Source: Omnitrophica bacterium RIFOXYB12_FULL_50_7 (GTDB taxonomy: Bacteria; Omnitrophota; Omnitrophia; Omnitrophales; Aquincolibacteriaceae). From it: 16,293 nucleotides of DNA. Numbering within the stretch: the first letter of the stretch is position 1; each line of letters starts with the position of its first letter. Below are positions 1 to 5,378 of this stretch, piece after piece. The stretch lies in NCBI GenBank assembly GCA_001804345.1, contig MHFU01000160.1, forward strand, positions 3,186 through 19,478. The letters run 5' to 3'. The notes beneath the pieces are model-generated. The model did no database searches and was not told where the DNA came from. It worked only from the letters and a program-made list of their open reading frames with translations. The position numbers were made by a program, and so were the translations under genes.

Positions 1-55
1 CAGGACTGTCCCAATCCTCATCAATTTCTGCACAGCGGAAATTGGGGCTGTCCTG
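1..55. repeat. REP-like imperfect inverted repeat (GTCCC core)
   Basis: The 15-bp arms at 1-15 (caggactgtcccaat) and 41-55 (attggggctgtcctg) pair with two mismatches around a 25-base loop. The core caggactgtccc resembles the GTCCC palindromes found inside the giant gene near 15.9-16.0 kb. A further caggact copy lies at 84-90, overlapping the stop of the small exported gene. This is most likely a member of a dispersed REP-type family. No transposase is visible here, and the left edge of the window prevents seeing whether the element continues. Confidence 0.55.
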
Positions 56-63
56 ATTACCTT

Positions 64-85
64 TGATTCTTTTTAATGAGAATCA
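64..85 (-). terminator. Possible hairpin at the 3' end of the small exported protein gene
   Basis: A perfect 7-bp stem (64-70 tgattct, 79-85 agaatca) with an 8-base loop overlaps the stop codon (83-85) of the upstream minus-strand gene. There is no clear T-run after the stem on the minus strand, so an intrinsic terminator is only possible. It may equally protect the transcript end or be a remnant of the adjacent repeat. Confidence 0.3.
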
Positions 86-523
86 GGACTGCTCGCCGGC
101 TTTCAGGATCCTCTGGCGAATATCGGATTCCCGGTCAAAGCGGTTCTGCCGGGATACGTCCAGGGTTCTCTGGGCCGAAGAAAGCTGCTGCTGGATATAG
201 GGATCGTTGTTGTTACCGCTGCGCGCGGTCTTGAAAGCGTCTGCGGCGCTCCACGCGTGGTTAGCCAATAAGGGCCCCAGACCGACCCAAAAAAGCCCTC
301 CGGTGGTCAATGTTGCAAGAAGAATCGTGGTGGTGACGGCGGCCACTTCAATGCCCGCCATGATCTTCGTCTTGGTAGCTCCAATTTCACCATTCAGGGC
401 CTGCCCGGTGGTCGGTAAAAGCAGAGAGGCCCCAAATTCTTTCCCCCCCACGGCAAAAGCCGTCGTAGAAAAAGATACGAAGATCATTAAAAAAGCCATC
501 AAACAAGAAAAATATTTTTTCAT
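83..523 (-). CDS. Small exported/membrane protein of unknown function
   Basis: This encodes 146 residues. The start is the ATG at 523-521, because a strong AGGAGG Shine-Dalgarno lies about 8 bases upstream on the minus strand; a longer frame to 562 would add 13 residues with no such site. The N-terminus is a typical signal peptide: MKK, a hydrophobic core (about residues 5-20), then an AFA cleavage motif near residue 24. A hydrophobic, Thr/Ala/Gly-rich segment at about residues 57-88 is probably a membrane helix or hairpin. It is followed by a polar, Gln/Arg-rich tail with coiled-coil character. I do not recognise a family. The gene is 225 bases downstream of pepA on the same strand, and the intervening hairpins argue against tight co-transcription. 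Export to the membrane or periplasm is inferred from the signal peptide only. Confidence 0.7.
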   Translation of the reverse strand: MKKYFSCLMAFLMIFVSFSTTAFAVGGKEFGASLLLPTTGQALNGEIGATKTKIMAGIEVAAVTTTILLATLTTGGLFWVGLGPLLANHAWSAADAFKTARSGNNNDPYIQQQLSSAQRTLDVSRQNRFDRESDIRQRILKAGEQS

Positions 524-748
524 GGGTTTTCTCCTCCTAAAAGGTTGGTAATTTCCAGCCATTAATCTAACGACTTCCCAGGGGAAACCTTTACCCCGTT
601 AGTACCGTTCGACATTTGATTTTTGGGGTAAACGGTACAATACTGCGAACCCATAAAATCAATTGGAGCGCAGTACTAGAAATAAGCGTCAACATGTCAG
701 GGGGCAGAGTGTCATTTCTCTGATACTTTGACGCTTGGAACCCCTTCC
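524..748. other. Non-coding spacer with three nested or adjacent inverted repeats
   Basis: No gene is supported here. Visible structure: a perfect 8-bp inverted repeat gtaccgtt/aacggtac (602-609, 631-638); an 8-of-9 pairing aatactgcg/cgcagtact (639-647, 669-677); and a perfect 9-bp repeat aagcgtcaa/ttgacgctt (684-692, 728-736) just past the pepA stop. Any of these could end the pepA transcript, although none is followed by a long T-run on the minus strand. I see no convincing minus-strand promoter for the small exported protein, only its strong ribosome binding site at about 532-538. Confidence 0.5.
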
Positions 749-2272
749 CTACTTCTTCGAGATATTCTCCGAGCTCCAATTCGAAAGAACTTCGGCCAAA
801 AGCCGAACGCCAAAACCGTTTGCGCCTTTGGGGCAATCGAAACGATTCGCCGTACACCAGGCTGTTCCCGCGATATCCAAATGCACCCACGGCGTTTTCT
901 CCGGAACGAATTCCTTAAGGAACATCGTCGCTGTGATCGTCCCGGCATAGCCATCGCCCGTATTTTGAAGATCCGAGTGATGCGACTTGATACACTCTCC
1001 GTATTCTTCCCAGAGCGGAAGCTGCCAGCACCGCTCTCCAACCTTTTCCCCGGCTTTTTGAACAGCGTCGATCAGTTTTTGATCCGTCCCGAGAATCCCG
1101 CAGGTCTTATCCCCGAACGTGTGATGACACATCCCTGTGAGCGTTGCCGCATCGATGATCGCTATCGGCTTAAACTCAGCGCAGTAGGACAAAGCATCCG
1201 CGAGAATGAGCCGTCCTTCCGCGTCGGTATTCATCACTTCCACGGTCTTTCCGTTATACATCTTGATGATGTCCCCCGGGCGTTGAGGGTCCGCGGCAAC
1301 ATTGTTTTCCACGGAAGGCGCGAGGCCGACGATATGAAGCGGTAATTTCAGGTCCGCCACAAGTCCCATCGCTGTGATCACGGCAATCGCGCCGGATTTG
1401 TCATATTTCATTTCTTCCATGCCCTTTGAAGGCTTGATGGAAATACCGCCCGTGTCAAAGGTCACGCCTTTCCCGACGAGGCAGATCGTCCCTTGAGCCT
1501 GATATTCTTTCCCGTATTCCATGATGATCAGGACCGGCGGCGTCATGCTCCCCTGGTTCACGGCCAGGATCCCATTCATACCCATTTTCTTGAGTTCGGC
1601 AAATCCTAAAACCTTACATTCCAGCTTTTTTTCAGCCGCGAGCTTCTTGGCCTCACTGGCAAGCCGCGGCGGATTCATTACATTCCCAGGCTCATTATTA
1701 AGATCACGGGCAAAAAGAACGGCACGAGCAATCTTCTCGGAGCGACCCACCGTCGACCGAAGGGAGGAAACCAGTTCTTTTTTTTCCGTAACAAGTTCCA
1801 CATCTTCCGGCGCTTTCGGCGGATCATCTTTCTTCTTCGTCTTATACTGCGTAAAGCGGTACGCCGCCAAAAAAGAGATCTCCGTAAAGATCTTTGCCGT
1901 TTCTTCCGCAGGAACCGCTGCGCTTAAGAAGGAATCGAGCAGAACGCGAACTTTCCTGGCTTTGCGCCCGTTGGCGAGCCCAATCAAAGTCCCGACGGAC
2001 TTTCTTAGAGAGACAGCCTTGAGCTCTTTTTCCTCACCCAACCCCAAAAGCAACATTTCCGGCGCCTGACGGTACCCGGTCTGATAAGAACTGAAAACTT
2101 CGCCTGTTTTCCCTTCAAACCGTTTCTTTGCAATGGCCGCTTCCGCCGCTTTCGCGAACGCGGAATCGATTTTTTTAAGCGCTTTCAAGTCCTTTTCGCC
2201 TTTAAAATAACCCGCCACAAAAAGGTCCGCCTTGACCCCGGACTTCGTCAATCCCGCTAATGAAACTTTCAT
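749..2272 (-). CDS. pepA: Cytosolic leucyl aminopeptidase (M17 family)
   Basis: This is a 507-residue M17 leucyl aminopeptidase, which removes N-terminal residues from peptides in the cytoplasm using two metal ions; the length is normal for the family. The M17 signature NTDAEGRL is at residues 348-355. Visible metal and catalytic positions are Lys268 and Asp273 (VGKGVTFDTGG), Lys280 (ISIKPS), Asp291 (MKYD), Asp350 and Glu352, with Arg354 as the catalytic arginine. The N-terminal third matches the less conserved M17 N-domain, including a Lys-rich insertion near residues 143-167. The ATG at 2272-2270 has GGAG about 7-8 bases upstream. It lies 52 bases downstream of the TauE-like gene on the same strand, so co-transcription is likely. 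All core motifs are intact. It might also have the DNA-binding role known for E. coli PepA, but nothing here shows that. Confidence 0.96.
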   Translation of the reverse strand: MKVSLAGLTKSGVKADLFVAGYFKGEKDLKALKKIDSAFAKAAEAAIAKKRFEGKTGEVFSSYQTGYRQAPEMLLLGLGEEKELKAVSLRKSVGTLIGLANGRKARKVRVLLDSFLSAAVPAEETAKIFTEISFLAAYRFTQYKTKKKDDPPKAPEDVELVTEKKELVSSLRSTVGRSEKIARAVLFARDLNNEPGNVMNPPRLASEAKKLAAEKKLECKVLGFAELKKMGMNGILAVNQGSMTPPVLIIMEYGKEYQAQGTICLVGKGVTFDTGGISIKPSKGMEEMKYDKSGAIAVITAMGLVADLKLPLHIVGLAPSVENNVAADPQRPGDIIKMYNGKTVEVMNTDAEGRLILADALSYCAEFKPIAIIDAATLTGMCHHTFGDKTCGILGTDQKLIDAVQKAGEKVGERCWQLPLWEEYGECIKSHHSDLQNTGDGYAGTITATMFLKEFVPEKTPWVHLDIAGTAWCTANRFDCPKGANGFGVRLLAEVLSNWSSENISKK

Positions 2273-2303
2273 GTTGGATCTCCTATAGAATTTTCACCCT
2301 GTA

Positions 2304-2316
2304 CACACCGGGTGTG
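2304..2316. repeat. Short ACACCGGGTGT-type palindrome
   Basis: cacacc and ggtgtg pair around a single G in the 52-base gap between the TauE-like gene and pepA. The same core occurs as a 14-bp inverted repeat inside the giant gene at 6047-6096, so this looks like a dispersed palindromic family. A role in transcription cannot be judged from the sequence. Confidence 0.45.
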
Positions 2317-2324
2317 GCCAAGGG

Positions 2325-2678
2325 TTACGATTGCTTGAAGAAAAAGAGTTTAACCGCGACTGCGACTAAAAAAATGGCGAAAATCCGTTGCAACATGACG
2401 GCCTCGAGCTTGAGCGACAGCTTGGTCCCAAGCCAAACGCCGAGAAAACTGAAGACCCCCATAATGACCGCAGCTTTCCAATCCACCATCCCGGCTTTCC
2501 CGTGAAAGAGCGCTCCGGAAAGCGCCGTAAAAATAATGATCAGAAGCGACGTTCCGATCGCGCGATGAACGTCAAACCCCTTGAGAAACATCAAGAGGGG
2601 CACAAAGATAGTCCCGCCGCCCACTCCAAAGAGCCCGCCGAGAAAGCCCCCCAGCACTCCGATTAACGCCGTCGCCAA
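2325..2678 (-). CDS. Half-length TauE/SafE (DUF81) family membrane permease
   Basis: This encodes 117 residues, strongly hydrophobic, with about four predicted membrane segments. The Gly-rich stretch GGFLGGLFGVGGG near the N-terminus is characteristic of TauE/SafE (DUF81) permeases, which export sulfite, sulfonates or other organic anions. Typical members have about 240-260 residues and two copies of this unit; this one has a single copy and would have to act as a homo- or hetero-dimer. The start is TTG at 2678-2676, because AAGGAG sits 8 bases upstream (2687-2692). The frame stays open further upstream to another TTG at 2738, but that would read into a repeat hairpin. It lies between the RNase HI-family gene and pepA on the same strand. 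The substrate cannot be inferred. cysE two genes upstream makes a sulfur link conceivable but weak. Confidence 0.82.
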   Translation of the reverse strand: MATALIGVLGGFLGGLFGVGGGTIFVPLLMFLKGFDVHRAIGTSLLIIIFTALSGALFHGKAGMVDWKAAVIMGVFSFLGVWLGTKLSLKLEAVMLQRIFAIFLVAVAVKLFFFKQS

Positions 2679-2686
2679 GATTATTC

Positions 2687-2692
2687 TCCTTA
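2687..2692 (-). promoter_or_regulatory. Shine-Dalgarno site that sets a TTG start
   Basis: AAGGAG on the minus strand is 8 bases upstream of the TTG at 2678-2676. It decides the start of the TauE-like gene in favour of TTG over the upstream in-frame TTG at 2738. Confidence 0.7.
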
Positions 2693-2725
2693 ATTTAGAT
2701 GGTGAGCTTTTCGGCTTTTTATTCG

Positions 2726-2782
2726 CGGGGAACGGCAAACGTGGAACGGCGAACGCTTGCGTTTCCCGTTACCCGTTCCCCG
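2726..2782. repeat. Heptad-repeat hairpin (GGAACGN type)
   Basis: Arms at 2726-2748 and 2760-2782 are inverted repeats (19 of 23 positions pair by my count) with an 11-base loop. Each arm is itself a degenerate 7-bp tandem repeat with an AACG core (for example ggaacgg, caaacgt). It sits in the gap between the RNase HI gene end and the TauE-like gene start. It may act as a transcript-end structure. Related hairpins sit at three other gene boundaries and inside the giant gene. Confidence 0.65.
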
Positions 2783-2786
2783 TCTT

Positions 2787-3221
2787 TTAATTTCCCGCCC
2801 GATCGAGCGCCAGATTCACAAGCCGGTCGACGTGTTTGATCTTCGGATGCTCGCGCGGCACGTGAAAATAAGTGATGCGCTTGAATTTTTTTTCGAGTTC
2901 TTTGACCCGGATAAAGAACGGCTTGAGATGTTCGGCCTTGAGCTTGTAAATACCTGAGAGTTGGCGCGCGACAAGCTCACTGTCTAAAAAATAATCCGCT
3001 TCCGAGATGCCAAGTTCCGCCGCAAGAGTCAAGCCACGGACCACGGCTGTGTATTCGGCAACATTGTTGGTCGCCTCACCGATTGTTTCCCCATGATCGG
3101 TCAGCTTGAGATCTTTATCATCGCAAACAAGAACACCGATCGCCGCAGGCCCAGGATTTCCGCGAGCTCCTCCGTCGGAGTAGATTTTTGCTTTCGTGGA
3201 CTTTTTAAAACTCTTTTCCAT
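2787..3221 (-). CDS. RNase HI family protein (RVT_3/YpdQ-like)
   Basis: This encodes 144 residues of a compact RNase H fold. It begins with the first-strand motif YSDGGARGNPGPAA (catalytic Asp16), then NNVAEYTAV (catalytic Glu), FLDSELVARQLSG (second Asp) and a C-terminal HVDRLVNLALD (final Asp). The full DEDD set is present, so an active nuclease on RNA of RNA:DNA hybrids is expected. The form is the short reverse-transcriptase-like RNase HI subfamily rather than classical E. coli RnhA. The ATG at 3221-3219 is preferred. A TTG five codons upstream (3236) falls inside a repeat hairpin. Neither has a good Shine-Dalgarno, so translation may depend on the upstream gene. It follows cysE by 43 bases on the same strand. 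Confidence 0.9.
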   Translation of the reverse strand: MEKSFKKSTKAKIYSDGGARGNPGPAAIGVLVCDDKDLKLTDHGETIGEATNNVAEYTAVVRGLTLAAELGISEADYFLDSELVARQLSGIYKLKAEHLKPFFIRVKELEKKFKRITYFHVPREHPKIKHVDRLVNLALDRAGN

Positions 3222-3232
3222 TAGTTCGCAGG

Positions 3233-3308
3233 GCAACGATCAACGTACAACGCGCAACGAAATTTCAACCATTTTTTTCTTCGTTGTCCGTTGACCGTTG
3301 AGCGTTGC
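3233..3308. repeat. Heptad-repeat hairpin (CAACGNN type) between cysE and the RNase HI gene
   Basis: Arms at 3233-3261 and 3280-3308 pair at 24 of 29 positions by my count, with an 18-base loop. Left arm: caacgat, caacgta, caacgcg, caacgaa. Right arm: cgttgtc, cgttgac, cgttgag, cgttgcg. The 7-bp period is clear in both arms. The right arm is inside the coding end of cysE and supplies its C-terminal tail; the left arm is non-coding and abuts the RNase HI start. Confidence 0.75.
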
Positions 3309-3966
3309 GCGCTCCTTTGTGATACGCCTCGAGCTGCTCGACCTCTTTTTGAAGATGGCGGATGCGGTTTTTGAGTTCTTTCACAGGATCCGGAAGATCG
3401 CCGTGATCCAGGTCGATCGCATCCAAATTTTTTCCATCAATGCGCACAATTTCGGCCGGAACCCCGACCACCGTGCAATGATCCGGCACGGAATGGACCA
3501 CGACCGATCCGCCGCCGATCTTCACGTGGTCCCCGATCTTGATATTCCCGAGTACTTTCGCGCCCACGCCGACCACCACATTGTGCCCAAGTGTCGGGTG
3601 GCGTTTACCGCGGTCTTTCCCCGTTCCTCCGAGCGTCACGCCTTGATAGATCGTCACATTCTCCCCGATCTCCGTCGTCTCTCCGATCACAACCCCCATC
3701 CCATGATCAATAAAAAAACCGGGACCGATCTTCGCGCCAGGATGGATCTCAACCCCGGTCAGAAAACGCGCGATCTGGGAAATAAGCCGCGGGATAAAGG
3801 GAATACGCAGAACATGCAGAACATGCGCGAACCGGTAAAAAAGGACCGCGTGAAATCCCGAATACAGGAGAATCACCTCAAGAACTCCGAGCGGTGTCCG
3901 GGCAGCCGGGTCACGTTCAAAAACAGCCTTGAAGTCGCGAAAAATTCTATAGAGTGGATTATGCAT
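3265..3966 (-). CDS. cysE: Serine O-acetyltransferase
   Basis: This 233-residue protein acetylates L-serine with acetyl-CoA, the first step of cysteine synthesis, in the cytoplasm. A helical N-terminal region (about 1-65) is followed by a left-handed beta-helix of hexapeptide repeats (about 70-165). It contains the family signature GVEIHPGAKIGPGFFIDHGMG with the catalytic histidines HPG and DHG, and GVTLGGTG for cofactor binding. The N-terminal SATase helical domain is short, as in the compact CysE of Gram-positive and many uncultured bacteria. The last part (about 190-233) is a charged coiled-coil-like helix and then an Asn/Arg/Glu-rich tail read from a heptad repeat, which is unlikely to be functional. 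The ATG at 3966-3964 is the only plausible start; no strong Shine-Dalgarno is seen. It lies 132 bases downstream of ychF, across another repeat hairpin. Confidence 0.95.
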   Translation of the reverse strand: MHNPLYRIFRDFKAVFERDPAARTPLGVLEVILLYSGFHAVLFYRFAHVLHVLRIPFIPRLISQIARFLTGVEIHPGAKIGPGFFIDHGMGVVIGETTEIGENVTIYQGVTLGGTGKDRGKRHPTLGHNVVVGVGAKVLGNIKIGDHVKIGGGSVVVHSVPDHCTVVGVPAEIVRIDGKNLDAIDLDHGDLPDPVKELKNRIRHLQKEVEQLEAYHKGARNAQRSTDNEEKNG

Positions 3967-4023
3967 AACGGAGGGTATTTTAGAGCATCTTGAGAGGTTT
4001 ATCTAATGTTTTGTCTCATGCCT

Positions 4024-4094
4024 CGCGCAACGGTCAACGCACAACGCGCAACGTGAAAACTTTTCGTTGTGCGTTGCGCTTTGCGCGTTGCGCG
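4024..4094. repeat. Heptad-repeat hairpin between ychF and cysE
   Basis: Arms at 4024-4053 and 4065-4094 pair at 25 of 30 positions by my count, with an 11-base loop. Units are of the CAACGNN type, matching the element at 3233-3308. The right arm ends four bases from the ychF stop codon (4099-4101), so the structure would form at the 3' end of the ychF transcript and could work as a terminator or a stabiliser. No T-run follows it on the minus strand. Confidence 0.72.
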
Positions 4095-4098
4095 CGGT

Positions 4099-5193
4099 TC
4101 AGACACTAAATCGAAAGAGCATCACATCACCGTCTTGCGTTTCGTATTCCTTGCCTTCGATCCGGAGCAGGCCTTTTTCCTTCACCGCGGCCTGCGAACC
4201 GTATTTCAGGAGATCTTCATAACGCATGACTTCAGCGCGAATGAACCCGCGTTCAAAATCCGAATGAATCACACCCGCCGCCTGCGGCGCCTTGGAGCCT
4301 TTGGGAACAGTCCAGGCCCGAACTTCTTTTTCGCCAGCCGTGAAGTAAGTAATGAGTTGCAGCGCCTTATAACCGGTCCGGATAAGCGAATTGAGTCCCG
4401 GCTCTTCGAGACCAAGGTCTTTTAAGAAAACTTGCTGGTCCTCTTCGGAAAGATCGATCAGTTCCGATTCCACCTTGCCTGAGATAACAACAACTTCGGC
4501 ACCTTCTTTGGCCGCCCGCTCGCGCAAAATATCGACAAAGGGCCCGCCTCCCGGCAGATCCTTTTCCGCGACATTCGCGCAATAAAGCACGGTCTTCAAG
4601 GTCAGAAACGCCATATCCTTCACAAGCAGTCTCTCTTCTTCTGTAAGTCCGATATTGCGAAGCGGCGTACCGTCCTCAAGCGCCTTCTTGACTTTTTCAT
4701 AGACCGGCATTCTTTCTTTGGATTCCTTGTCACCGGACTTTGAGAGCTTTTCGGTCTTGTTGTAGCGCATGTTGATAGTGTCGAGATCCTTCAGGCACAA
4801 TTCTGTATCGATCACGTCAATATCACGCGCCGGATCGATCGTTCCCGAGACATGGACAATGTTCGGGTCTTCAAAACAGCGGACGACATGAAGAATGGCT
4901 TCGACTTCCTTAATATGTCCCAGGAATTGATTCCCGAGGCCTTCGCCCTTGGACGCGCCGGCCACAAGCCCGGCAATATCATAGAATTCGACCGTGGTGG
5001 GCGTGGTCTTTTGGGGCTTATACAGCTTGCTCAGTTCCCAGAGGCGCGGGTCCGGCACCGGCACCATGCCGACATTCGGCTCGATCGTGCAGAAAGGATA
5101 ATTTGACGCCGCGGCATGCGCCTTGGCAATCGCGTTAAAGATGGTTGATTTGCCGACATTAGGGAGGCCGACGATCCCGCATTTAAAGCCCAT
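4099..5193 (-). CDS. ychF: Redox-regulated ATPase YchF (Obg-family, OLA1-like)
   Basis: This 364-residue protein has essentially the canonical YchF length. The G1/P-loop is GLPNVGKS near residue 8, the G3 motif is DIAGLV at about 72-77, and the G4 position reads NVAEKD rather than NKxD, as expected for a family that prefers ATP over GTP. A helical coiled region (about 130-200) and a C-terminal TGS domain (about 280-364, with AWTVPKGSKAPQAAGVIHSDFERGFIRAEV) complete the architecture. The family binds ribosomes and is linked to translation and oxidative-stress control. The ATG at 5193-5191 begins the usual MGFKCGIVGLP. The Shine-Dalgarno is weak. The upstream gap to the giant gene is 184 bases and rich in repeats. 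It is a conserved core gene with no sign of transfer. Confidence 0.97.
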   Translation of the reverse strand: MGFKCGIVGLPNVGKSTIFNAIAKAHAAASNYPFCTIEPNVGMVPVPDPRLWELSKLYKPQKTTPTTVEFYDIAGLVAGASKGEGLGNQFLGHIKEVEAILHVVRCFEDPNIVHVSGTIDPARDIDVIDTELCLKDLDTINMRYNKTEKLSKSGDKESKERMPVYEKVKKALEDGTPLRNIGLTEEERLLVKDMAFLTLKTVLYCANVAEKDLPGGGPFVDILRERAAKEGAEVVVISGKVESELIDLSEEDQQVFLKDLGLEEPGLNSLIRTGYKALQLITYFTAGEKEVRAWTVPKGSKAPQAAGVIHSDFERGFIRAEVMRYEDLLKYGSQAAVKEKGLLRIEGKEYETQDGDVMLFRFSV

Positions 5194-5206
5194 AACTCGC
5201 TATGCT

Positions 5207-5364
5207 CGCGGGAAACGGGAAACGGTTAACGGGGAACGAAAAAATGAAATTGATATCATTGAGACCCTCTTTTATTTTTGAAAGCGAGGCACTATAACAG
5301 AAAACCTGTGAGCAGGAAACGAGAAACGAAATCGTTCGCCGTTCTACGTTCCACGTTTCCCGCG
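5207..5364. repeat. Long heptad-repeat inverted pair between the giant gene and ychF
   Basis: Arms at 5207-5238 and 5333-5364 pair at 26 of 32 positions by my count. Both are 7-bp tandem series with an AACG core (gggaaac, ggttaac, ggggaac; complement cgttcgc, cgttcta, cgttcca, cgtttcc). A third partial series (ggaaacgagaaacga) lies at 5314-5328. The loop of about 94 bases holds the likely leader of ychF, including a weak candidate promoter. Confidence 0.65.
5293..5298 (-). promoter_or_regulatory. Weak candidate -10 element upstream of ychF
   Basis: On the minus strand the stretch 5315-5285 reads ...TTTTCTGTTATAGTGCC. TATAGT resembles a -10 hexamer, but no good -35 is visible at the right distance. 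It is the only promoter-like stretch I could see in the 184-base gap upstream of ychF. Confidence 0.2.
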
Positions 5365-5378
5365 CCGCTACACGGCGC
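5362..5378 (-). terminator. GC-rich hairpin at the stop codon of the giant gene
   Basis: gcgccg (5362-5367) and cggcgc (5373-5378) form a perfect 6-bp stem with a 5-base loop, overlapping the TAG stop (5380-5378). No T-run follows on the minus strand. It could slow or end transcription of the giant gene. Confidence 0.3.

Noticed and set aside
207..551. Plus-strand open frame of 114 codons opposite the small exported protein
   Set aside because: It is antisense to a frame with a clear signal peptide and Shine-Dalgarno, and has no start signal or recognisable domain.
728..1345. Long plus-strand frame opposite pepA
   Set aside because: It is a shadow of the M17 catalytic domain; its composition is Arg/His-rich and unlike a folded protein.
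3298..3993. 231-codon plus-strand frame opposite cysE
   Set aside because: It is an antisense shadow: the minus strand has the full serine acetyltransferase hexapeptide motifs.
2726..5364. Heptad repeats considered as a CRISPR array
   Set aside because: Units are only 7 bases, without unique spacers of constant length, and no cas genes are present.
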